Part shown: positions 58,901 through 64,000 of the stretch, in pieces
Numbering within the stretch: the stretch's first letter is position 1
Layout of the letters: every line of letters begins with the position of its first letter
Assembly: GCF_001021165.1 (NCBI RefSeq)
Contig: NZ_AZAY01000005.1
Span: 1-64,000, forward strand
Length of the DNA: 64,000 bases
DNA from: Marinitoga sp. 1197
Lineage (GTDB): Bacteria; Thermotogota; Thermotogae; Petrotogales; Petrotogaceae
Direction: 5' to 3'
Notes under the pieces: model-generated
Told to the model about the DNA's origin: nothing
Database searches by the model: none
Seen by the model: the letters and a program-made list of their open reading frames with translations, nothing else
Made by a program: the position numbers and the translations under genes

Positions 58901-60061
58901 CCAAAAGGTGCTATCGCTTATTTTACAAATAGTCTTGTAGATGAAATTAACCAAATCATGCCAGTTGGATATACAGAAGTTAATCTTGCACCAACAATCA
59001 CACTAACGCCTGAAAATGCGCCAGAGGGAAGTATAATTGGTGATTTGATGGTTGCAGATAAAATATATGCAAATCATATGAATGTTAGCCAATTGTCAGC
59101 AATTACAGGCAACGTCGGGATTTTAAATTCTGGAAAAATTCAAGGAAATACAGGAACAACAGAATTCGATTTAGATAATGATAAAATCTCAATAAGTAAT
59201 GGAGATATTGAGATCGGGAAAGGAGTATTGTCAGATAGTTCTGATGGAATAAAAGTAAATGGAAAGATTGAAATAAATGATTCTTCAGGTAATAAAAGTA
59301 TTTTGTCAGGAACAGGTATTAGGCAGATTTATGCTTTAACAGCAATAGACCAAATAGATAGTGCGAAAAGTTTATCGATACCAATTTACATCCCGGATAA
59401 CGCTTCAGGAACAACTACAGGAACAGGAATAGCTAGAATAATAGTAAAAGCGGAAAAATTCAGAGCATACTCAAAAGGAGCATCTTCTGGAGGTAGTTCG
59501 TCAGTTACTTCGGGCTCGAGTCTCCCAACAAATATGACAGTAGCAACAGGTGGTGCAACTTGGTTGAACATAGATGTGAATATTGGAGACACTTTTTCGG
59601 CTGATGCAGCAGGGAGTCATACACATTCATACTCAGATTGGACGTATACGAATGGTTATCATAGCCATACTCTTAAAGATGATTTTTCAGGTACAAATTC
59701 TGCAGGTTCTCATCAACATTCATTTAGTGGTTCAACAGGAAGTGCAGGAAGTCATGCACATTCTATCGGTGTATCGCAATTTAATCATACGCATGATGTT
59801 TCAATTTCAGATTTAAATCATACGCATTCAGTATCTATTCCATCGCATACACATAGTTTAACGTATGGAATTTATGAAAGTACAGCAACAGCAACGATTA
59901 CAATAAAAAAAGGAACAACAACTTTAGGAACAGTGGCGACTGATAATGAAATAACTATAACAAATCAAACTGTGTCTAATGGAGATAAAATAGAAATTTC
60001 AGCGGATAACCTTACGAGAGTACAGGTTTATATATTTGTAGAATATCTACTACAATATTAA
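55940..60061 (+). CDS. Large tail tip/host-specificity protein (J-like) with His-rich needle end
   Basis: 1373 aa. An N-terminal hub-like part; about residues 540-650 form a fibronectin type III domain (EPSAPANLTLTTINENGLSF, SWDANTETDLIGYELAWSYD). Repeated coiled-coil-like NxDxITNxVAKL units follow (about 800-880). Segments PDGAIAYF...IKPVGY and PKGAIAYF...IMPVGY recur. The C-terminus (nt 59610-59870) has many H-x-H pairs (SHTHSYSD, SHQHSFSG, SHAHSIG, NHTHDV, NHTHSV, SHTHSL), as in metal-binding fibre and spike tips. It ends with a small beta domain. Confidence 0.8.
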   Translation: MFEALNIDTNFLNYYRHKTKYKKILFYAKIDGVNWYDLSDYVQRVKTNNKIQLLNNAVIDTATITVKNENNAFTSTQYNDVFDPTVGKINGTINDGYLNKVWEVKILVEVTDGINTIQIPVFHGWKTQRAIKEKHKKAEIELKDILWITTQKKLEYPLLYTQMTPNAIISDLLNRCGLDANYQDLQNLTTVFDVFIADKDRTYWQVIQKIVEATAGRISTTPDGKVIYRTRIENFIEPSPVITINQEDFKNYNLSNQKKYNRIKLESEGFEIGAITEAVIDTDLQGDNAIIAATKQGRFELEYTSDYIKNPDTTVFLTVYQGETLTSDNEAFTAGSDNGLIRLDELTAYPDKLILKITNLSSTVAYTIKHVKFNAIPIKKISLNNVIRPNLTNEPDSEIGLKSHYSSEAMLSNVADVVEDNLSKEINFNLQMNEFYPDIYAGNLVNLSISAKGISSGIFIIDKVEHSLIANKFETKLNLVEWKNINFDISNKEITQQIVSKEIQKPNVVKTVEEISGAVQELQTQTQEVDDRTNFLDRAEPSAPANLTLTTINENGLSFVKASWDANTETDLIGYELAWSYDGIDWNYIKTSETLVKFEVAGNKTVYAKVRALDAEGKKSVWSAVQQITSAKDEIPPAIPTLISVESLYAAAIVKLQEPQEEDFSHFLVIDGTNSFRSETTNIRIEMNPNTTKTIQIQAVDFSGNSSNSLQVEVASKSFSESEQEFSTLQTDVQNINDDVNLIQKMSSIKIPDGAIAYFPWSLFDVVNKIKPVGYDVELRDYESLNEETTTVIQRVDTNEGNITNLVAKTGINDLGDTETLYSKTTQNADNITNIVAKLSSNPDDPLQYSAIKQNADSITNVVAKLNSAPDDPTQYSAIKQNASQISSTVAEVSSIDADLADLNVASNRWSTFQQLVNEINLRVVAKDENGTLQATELSIQNGKIVIDANQFVVHGDATIDGTISGSKLIAGSITADKLIMQPAFGLPKGAIAYFTNSLVDEINQIMPVGYTEVNLAPTITLTPENAPEGSIIGDLMVADKIYANHMNVSQLSAITGNVGILNSGKIQGNTGTTEFDLDNDKISISNGDIEIGKGVLSDSSDGIKVNGKIEINDSSGNKSILSGTGIRQIYALTAIDQIDSAKSLSIPIYIPDNASGTTTGTGIARIIVKAEKFRAYSKGASSGGSSSVTSGSSLPTNMTVATGGATWLNIDVNIGDTFSADAAGSHTHSYSDWTYTNGYHSHTLKDDFSGTNSAGSHQHSFSGSTGSAGSHAHSIGVSQFNHTHDVSISDLNHTHSVSIPSHTHSLTYGIYESTATATITIKKGTTTLGTVATDNEITITNQTVSNGDKIEISADNLTRVQVYIFVEYLLQY

Positions 60062-60073
60062 GGAGGCAAAAAT

Positions 60074-60310
60074 ATGATAACTATTCAGTATGGAAATAAT
60101 CAATTTCAAAATTTAAGTGAGGTTAGAGAAAATGTTGAAAACAAACAAGTTTTTGTAACTATTAAAGAAATAGTTCAAGAAAATTTAAACATCGGTGAAA
60201 ATTTACTCATAAAACAGGATGAAAATATATTATTAGAAAAAAATATAAGAAATATATCTGTCATAAAAGATTACCTTGCAGGGCAAACAACTATTATGTT
60301 TCAATATTAA
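60074..60310 (+). CDS. Small tail-region protein (78 aa)
   Basis: AAGGAGG lies 8 nt upstream. Strand-rich: KQVFVTIKEIVQENLNIGEN, LLIKQDENILLEKNI, TTIMFQY. Probably a tail tip accessory; family unknown. Confidence 0.5.
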   Translation: MITIQYGNNQFQNLSEVRENVENKQVFVTIKEIVQENLNIGENLLIKQDENILLEKNIRNISVIKDYLAGQTTIMFQY

Positions 60311-60335
60311 ACGAACCCTTCGGGGTTCTTTTTTT
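60311..60335 (+). terminator. Terminator before the Panacea cassette
   Basis: GAACCC-TTC-GGGGTTC plus T run, preceded by CAATATTAAACGAA; a near copy lies at 61552-61575. Confidence 0.8.
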
Positions 60336-60377
60336 CCTCTCAGTCAAAAAACACTTTATTTTTTTAGAAAAAAGTAG

Positions 60378-60383
60378 TATAAT
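60378..60383 (+). promoter_or_regulatory. Probable -10 box of the Panacea cassette
   Basis: TATAAT at 60378-60383; TTTATT lies 17 bp upstream as a weak -35. Confidence 0.4.
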
Positions 60384-60428
60384 AATAATGCAATTAGTGC
60401 CCGATAATTATACTGAGGGGGTGAGAAA

Positions 60429-61067
60429 GTGCGATTTGATTATAAAAAAGCTGTTCAAATTCTTAATTGGTTCGCTCGAAAGAATGGTAATCAAATAAAT
60501 TATTTAAAAGCTATAAAACTTTTATATTTTGCAGAAAGATATCATTTAAGAAAATACGGAAGATTAATATGCTCTCCAACATATGTTGGTATGAAACTTG
60601 GACCTGTTCAATCTGAAATAAAAGATTTGATAACTTCCAGCGAGTTTCAAGTTGATGAAAAGGAATCAAAATATTATACAAATTATATGCAAACATTAAT
60701 TAATAAAACTGAAAAAATTTACGATATAAAATCACAAAAAGATGTGGATTTCGACGAATTCTCAGAAACAGATATTGAAGCTCTTAATTTTGCTTGGAAA
60801 ACATTTTCTAAATTTCAACCTTTTGAATTAGCTGAAATAACTCATTTATATCCCGAATGGAATGAAAAATCATATATTTTAGAAGCGGAAGAATATTCAA
60901 GATTTATTATGAATACAGAAGATTTTTTCAAAAATATAACAAAAGAAAATTTAGAAAAACTTAAAAAATATGGATTTGAAAAAGACCCATTTGATTTAGA
61001 TAAGGAAACATTAAGTATCTCAAGAGAAGAATTTATGGAATCCATGGAGTGGGAACTAGATGGATAA
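60429..61067 (+). CDS. Panacea (DUF4065/SocA-like) antitoxin
   Basis: 212 aa, starting with GTG after GAGGGGGTGAG. Panacea hallmarks: an N-terminal helix pair with LNWFARKNGNQINYLKAIKL, LYFAERYHLRKYGRLI, then TYVGMKLGPVQSEIKDLI and a helical C-terminus. PanA antitoxins partner with many unrelated toxins. The 8-bp overlap with the next gene and the antitoxin-first order fit a PanAT pair. The C-terminal extension (150-212) is charged. Confidence 0.8.
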   Translation: MRFDYKKAVQILNWFARKNGNQINYLKAIKLLYFAERYHLRKYGRLICSPTYVGMKLGPVQSEIKDLITSSEFQVDEKESKYYTNYMQTLINKTEKIYDIKSQKDVDFDEFSETDIEALNFAWKTFSKFQPFELAEITHLYPEWNEKSYILEAEEYSRFIMNTEDFFKNITKENLEKLKKYGFEKDPFDLDKETLSISREEFMESMEWELDG

Positions 61068-61527
61068 AAATGATATTTCTATTTATTCAAAACTTTATTA
61101 TGTTGATTTAGAAATATGTCCTGGAAGAATTATATATTTTAAAAATGAACAAATAGAAAATTATCATTATTTTGTAGTTTTAAATAATGATGGTTATATT
61201 CCGGATGAAATAATAGCAGTCATGGCAACATCTAAAATAAATAAGGCAATTAGACGAAGAGAAAAGAATAAAGAAAATGCAAAAGCTTTAGTAATTGTAA
61301 ATCCAGAAGAACTTCCTGGGTATTTCAATCAAAAAACGGCATTTCAGTGTTGGAATTTAAAAATAATTACTCCACAAGAAATAAAAAATATGAAAGAGAC
61401 TGGAAAACTATATAAAGATGGAAAGATTTCAGAAAAAATACTGAATAAATTAATTGAAGGTGTTTTGATAAGTAAACTTGTTAAGAAAAAGCATAAAAAA
61501 ATTTTAAAAGAAATATATAATAAATGA
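61060..61527 (+). CDS. Partner toxin of the Panacea antitoxin, MazF/PemK-like look
   Basis: 155 aa. PGRIIYFKNEQIENYHYFVV, LNNDGYIPDEIIAVMATSKI recall the start of PemK/MazF barrels (G-x-I/V-x-Y/W...H-x-x-x-V-V-L-N...T-S-K). The rest (EELPGYFNQKTAFQCWNLKI, ITPQEI) also fits that fold. RNase activity would follow if the assignment holds, but no catalytic Arg/Thr pair was verified. Translation is coupled to the antitoxin. Confidence 0.55.
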   Translation: MDKNDISIYSKLYYVDLEICPGRIIYFKNEQIENYHYFVVLNNDGYIPDEIIAVMATSKINKAIRRREKNKENAKALVIVNPEELPGYFNQKTAFQCWNLKIITPQEIKNMKETGKLYKDGKISEKILNKLIEGVLISKLVKKKHKKILKEIYNK

Positions 61528-61551
61528 TATCAATATTAAACGAAATCAAAC

Positions 61552-61575
61552 GAACCCTCTGGGGTTCTTTTTTTT
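61552..61575 (+). terminator. Terminator after the Panacea cassette
   Basis: GAACCC-TCT-GGGGTTC plus T run, again preceded by CAATATTAAACGAA. Confidence 0.8.
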
Positions 61576-61591
61576 ATATGGAGGTGGAATT

Positions 61592-62353
61592 TTGGAAGTT
61601 GCAACATATGAATATAAAAAAGATTTTATTGATATTATTCCAGTTGGTGATCTTCATATTGGAAGTGAAAACTCTGATATCCATGATGTAATAAAAGCAT
61701 TAGAAAAAGAAGAAGGTAAAATCATATTTCTTGGTGATCTCATAGATAATGCAATAGTTAATTCATTAGGGGATGTATATTCACAAAAAGATAACCCACA
61801 AGGTACATTGAAGCAAATTAGTAGTTTATTTGATAAATTTAAAGATAGAATACTGGGAGTGATAGGTGGAAATCATGAAAGAAGAACATGGAGAAAAGTT
61901 GGTGTTGATCCAATAGCATTATTATGTCAAGAAAAAAACATACCTTATACAGATGATCTTATGGTTATAGATATTAATTTAAAAAATGGTAAAAAATTAG
62001 TTGGACAAAAAAACAGAATCAATTACAAAATAGCTTGTCATCATGGTTCTTCAGGTGGAAGATTTCCTGAAAGAAGTATGAGGCAACATCGTTATTTTTT
62101 TGATGTAATATCCGGAGTAGATATTTACCTAACAGGACATACTCATATTCCAGAAATGCATAAATTTTCTATATTTGAATATGATTCGAAAAATAAAAAA
62201 ATCAGAAAAAAAGACATAATTGGTATAACTGTTCCATCTTGGACAGATGAAAAATATGCGGTGCAAAAGTTACTTGCACCGACAGCAAGAGGGATGTTTA
62301 AAATAAGATTGTTTGCAAACAAAACGCAAAAAATAGAAGTTTTAGCGAGGTGA
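61592..62353 (+). CDS. Calcineurin-like metallophosphoesterase
   Basis: 253 aa, starting with TTG after GGAGGTGG. All five family motifs are seen: GDLHIG, IFLGDLIDN, GVIGGNHERR, CHHGSSG and YLTGHTHIPEM. These bind two metals for phosphoester cleavage. It lies between tail and lysis genes; similar phage enzymes may process nucleic acids, but the substrate is not known. It overlaps none of its neighbours. Confidence 0.85.
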   Translation: MEVATYEYKKDFIDIIPVGDLHIGSENSDIHDVIKALEKEEGKIIFLGDLIDNAIVNSLGDVYSQKDNPQGTLKQISSLFDKFKDRILGVIGGNHERRTWRKVGVDPIALLCQEKNIPYTDDLMVIDINLKNGKKLVGQKNRINYKIACHHGSSGGRFPERSMRQHRYFFDVISGVDIYLTGHTHIPEMHKFSIFEYDSKNKKIRKKDIIGITVPSWTDEKYAVQKLLAPTARGMFKIRLFANKTQKIEVLAR

Positions 62354-62357
62354 AACT

Positions 62358-62648
62358 ATGCACTATGAAAATTGTCCGTATGAAAAAAGAATAGAGCAAC
62401 TTGAAAAAGAAATGAAAGATAGAATGCAACAAGATGCTATTCAAGAAACAATATTAAAAATAATAAATGAACGTTTCGATAAATTAGAAAATAAAATAGA
62501 TGGAATAGACGGAGAACTTCATAACGGACTAATTCCCAAAAAAGCAAGTCAATGGTTTTATAGTTCGGTTGGAAAATGGGTATTGGGGTTAATAGGTACA
62601 AATGTAATTACGATCATAATTTTATTATACAAAGTTTTTCAGAGGTGA
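62358..62648 (+). CDS. Holin-like protein (XhlA type)
   Basis: 96 aa: a coiled-coil N-terminus (EKRIEQLEKEMKDRMQQDAI to residue 50), then WFYSSVGKWVLGLIGTNVIT with one transmembrane helix (VLGLIGTNVITIIILLYKVF, about 74-93) near the end. This is the hemolysin XhlA/holin-like layout. It immediately precedes the putative endolysin. Confidence 0.7.
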   Translation: MHYENCPYEKRIEQLEKEMKDRMQQDAIQETILKIINERFDKLENKIDGIDGELHNGLIPKKASQWFYSSVGKWVLGLIGTNVITIIILLYKVFQR

Positions 62649-62653
62649 TGTAA

Positions 62654-63034
62654 ATGAATTGGGAAGATTATAGAGCAAAGCTTATTATCGCAGTTATGGG
62701 AGAAGCTGAAAGTTGTAGCTTTTTTGAAAAATATCTAATTGCTTGTGTTGGTTGGAACAGATGGTTTCATCAGAAAAAGTATAGATTTAATCCATTGGAA
62801 AAAGATTTTCTTGGATACAGAAGAGAAATTATAATAAATGATGTTTCAAGAGAAAAAATGGAAGAAAGTATAAAGGCAGTGGATCGAGCATTTATAGAAC
62901 TCAATGCAGGTAATAAAAAATATAACGATCTTTTCTTTTTTAATTTGTCAGGTAAAAAACCGAGTACAATTTTTAAAGTTGAACCTGTGATTTTTGATAA
63001 AGTTGTACATACTTTTTTCAGAATAATTGATTAA
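62654..63034 (+). CDS. Possible SleB/CwlJ-like cell wall hydrolase (endolysin)
   Basis: 126 aa. AVMGEAESCSFFEKYLIACVGWNR resembles the core of SleB-like hydrolases (x-x-G-E-A-x-x...A-x-x-x-V-x-x-N-R). The position after the holin supports a lysin. It is shorter than typical SleB domains, and the later conserved Tyr/Pro-rich part is not obvious. A role in murein cleavage is inferred. Terminator follows at 63072. Confidence 0.5.
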   Translation: MNWEDYRAKLIIAVMGEAESCSFFEKYLIACVGWNRWFHQKKYRFNPLEKDFLGYRREIIINDVSREKMEESIKAVDRAFIELNAGNKKYNDLFFFNLSGKKPSTIFKVEPVIFDKVVHTFFRIID

Positions 63035-63071
63035 AGAATGAGAAATTGAAATGAAATATTTTCTTAAAACG

Positions 63072-63102
63072 TATAACACTCTATAAGGGTGTTATTTTTT
63101 AT
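63072..63102 (+). terminator. Terminator of the late operon
   Basis: ATAACAC...GGTGTTAT with an internal T-G pair, then a T-rich run. Confidence 0.7.
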
Positions 63103-63278
63103 TTTATATGTAAATTATTACATTTGGTATTAAAAGTATCAGAAAACGCAAAATGTTGTATGTGGTATGCATTTTTGTGGAAATTAATATAAAAAATAAG
63201 AGATTTTAGTTAGAAAATGATGAATACAAAAAAAAAATGTACCGCCCAAAATGGGCGATACAAATTCATCTGATTTTT
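63103..63278. other. Non-coding stretch with a minus-strand terminator
   Basis: No gene. GTACCGCCC-AAAAT-GGGCGATAC (63239-63261) followed on the minus strand by a run of T is the terminator of the 70-aa regulator gene. Confidence 0.6.
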
Positions 63279-63491
63279 TTAATCATCTTCCTTAACCAAT
63301 TCTAAAATTTCATTAAAATCAGTTATTTCTAAAGCTTTCATTATTTTATCTAGTGTGTCAAAGTTTATAGAATGTGTGTTATCTTTAATCATTTTATGCA
63401 AATTAGGATAACTCAATCCTGTTTGTTGGGCTAACCAATATATTGATTTATTTTTTTCATTCAATATTTTTTTTACTTTATGCTTTATCAT
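63279..63491 (-). CDS. Small XRE regulator of the right-end switch
   Basis: 70 aa: KNKSIYWLAQQTGLSYPNLH, then SINFDTLDKIMKALEITDF, a short YozG/Cro-type HTH. ATG at 63491 with GGAGG upstream; the longer frame would use an ATG lacking a ribosome site. Divergent from the Bro-N gene. Confidence 0.75.
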   Translation of the reverse strand: MIKHKVKKILNEKNKSIYWLAQQTGLSYPNLHKMIKDNTHSINFDTLDKIMKALEITDFNEILELVKEDD

Positions 63492-63526
63492 ATTAATTCC
63501 TCCATAATATATATGCACCCATATAT

Positions 63527-63555
63527 ATTATACTAAAAATATAAATTATATTCAA
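63527..63555 (-). promoter_or_regulatory. Promoter of the 70-aa regulator
   Basis: Minus strand: TTGAAT (63555-63550), 17 bp, TATAAT (63532-63527). Confidence 0.6.
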
Positions 63556-63578
63556 TATAAATTAAAATTTATATAGTC

Positions 63579-63607
63579 TTGACAATATATAAAAAATAGA
63601 GTATAAT
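63579..63607 (+). promoter_or_regulatory. Promoter of the structured leader and Bro-N gene
   Basis: TTGACA (63579-63584), 17 bp, TATAAT (63602-63607). The expected start, 7 nt on, is the first base of the RNA structure. Confidence 0.8.
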
Positions 63608-63613
63608 AAAAAT

Positions 63614-63672
63614 GTCGGTTCACCGGCCACACTGGAAACCGGTGGCAGAGCCACAACCTCTGCAAAACCGAC
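63614..63672 (+). ncRNA. Three-stem leader RNA, C4-like candidate
   Basis: Perfect stems: P1 GTCGGTT (63614-63620) with AACCGAC (63666-63672); P2 CACCGG (63621-63626) with CCGGTG (63639-63644); P3 GCAGAG (63645-63650) with CTCTGC (63658-63663). Together they form a compact three-way junction. The P2 loop sequence CCACACTGGA recurs at 63685-63694 over the ribosome site of the antirepressor gene. Position before an antirepressor is that of the C4 RNA of P1-type phages. Confidence 0.65.
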
Positions 63673-63703
63673 AAATATATTATACCACACTGGAGGGATG
63701 TTT

Positions 63704-64000
63704 ATGGCAAATTTAGTTAAATTTAATTTTAAAAGTAATGAAGTGAGAGTATTGTTAAGAGATGGAGAACCTTGGTGGGTCGGTAAAGATGTTGCTGCCA
63801 TATTAGGATATACTGACACCGAAGCAATGACGAGAAGGTTGGATGGAGATGAGCAAATGTTGATTAATAGTAAAAACCTACAAAATGTCGGTTTTGAAAT
63901 TCCAACACGAGGATTAAAAATAATCAACGAATCAGGACTTTACAATGCAATACTTGGAAGCAAAAAAACACAAGCAAAAGAATTTAAGAGATGGATCACT
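63704..64000 (+). CDS. Bro-N family antirepressor, N-terminal part
   Basis: The frame runs off the window (99 codons visible). LVKFNFKSNEVRVLLRDGEP, WWVGKDVAAILGYTDTEAMT, INESGLYNAILGSKKTQAKE, FKRWIT is a clear Bro-N domain of phage antirepressors. GGAGGG precedes the ATG. The C-terminal domain (often KilAC) is not seen. It is the second antirepressor of the phage, with its own switch. Confidence 0.85.
   Translation, partial: MANLVKFNFKSNEVRVLLRDGEPWWVGKDVAAILGYTDTEAMTRRLDGDEQMLINSKNLQNVGFEIPTRGLKIINESGLYNAILGSKKTQAKEFKRWIT

Noticed and set aside
63562-63927. A minus-strand frame of 121 codons at the right end
   Set aside because: It is antisense to the Bro-N gene and to the structured leader; the plus-strand domain match is clear.

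Overview
The window looks like a chromosomal segment of an AT-rich anaerobic thermophile of the Thermotogota, most like Marinitoga/Petrotogales. This is inferred from base composition, gene content and the fact that Marinitoga is known to carry temperate siphoviruses; no database was searched. It has two parts: a host segment of about 12.4 kb littered with debris of an older, related prophage, and a mosaic temperate siphophage that runs from the serine integrase at about 12.4 kb past the right edge, so its right attachment site is not seen.

Host segment (1-12.4 kb): the C-terminus of a DUF1703-type protein; a HigBA-like toxin-antitoxin pair with an operator inside its promoter; a DUF4258/DUF2283 pair; a decayed PfkB sugar kinase; a frameshifted D-2-hydroxyacid dehydrogenase; a GH38 alpha-mannosidase followed by an M19 dipeptidase; an OsmC protein; pyroglutamyl peptidase; and a histone-deacetylase-like hydrolase. 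Between them lie fragments of phage genes (terminase leader, tape measure end, a tail gene start, the MuF gene end with its downstream cassette), often next to short repeats that look like insertion-sequence ends.

Phage left arm (12.4-24 kb, mostly minus strand, probably expressed in the lysogen): serine recombinase; an RnlB-like orphan antitoxin; a three-gene toxin/antitoxin/SecB-like chaperone module; a radical SAM protein (plus strand); HerA-like ATPase and NurA-like nuclease; a further two-gene unit; and two S24-type repressors separated by an odd repeat-rich intergenic region. Phage early region (24.2-36.5 kb, plus strand with minus-strand inserts): Cro-like protein, antirepressor, two nut-like sites (boxA plus a small hairpin), a second small repressor/Cro switch, YqaJ exonuclease and RecT, a DnaD/O-like initiator with 12-bp iterons inside its gene, DnaB helicase, SSB, RusA and a sigma-like late regulator.

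Phage late region (36.5-63.1 kb): a promoter-terminator pair, a membrane-protein cassette, tRNA-Pro, a structured element in front of the terminase, TerS/TerL, portal, MuF protein, scaffold, lambda D/E-type decoration and capsid proteins, connectors, two tail tube paralogues, tail chaperone genes, tape measure, LamG-type and J-like tip proteins, metallophosphoesterase, holin-like and SleB-like lysis proteins. Cargo genes (the membrane protein, a HEPN protein, a Panacea-type toxin-antitoxin pair) sit beside near-identical terminators. The right end carries a second divergent switch whose plus-strand transcript should begin with a three-stem RNA ahead of a Bro-N antirepressor, recalling the C4 RNA of P1-type phages.

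The most unusual items are the toxin-antitoxin-chaperone operon, the HerA-NurA neighbourhood, the nut-like sites, the iteron origin with a displaced second array, the three-stem leader RNA, and the duplicated pre-terminase element.
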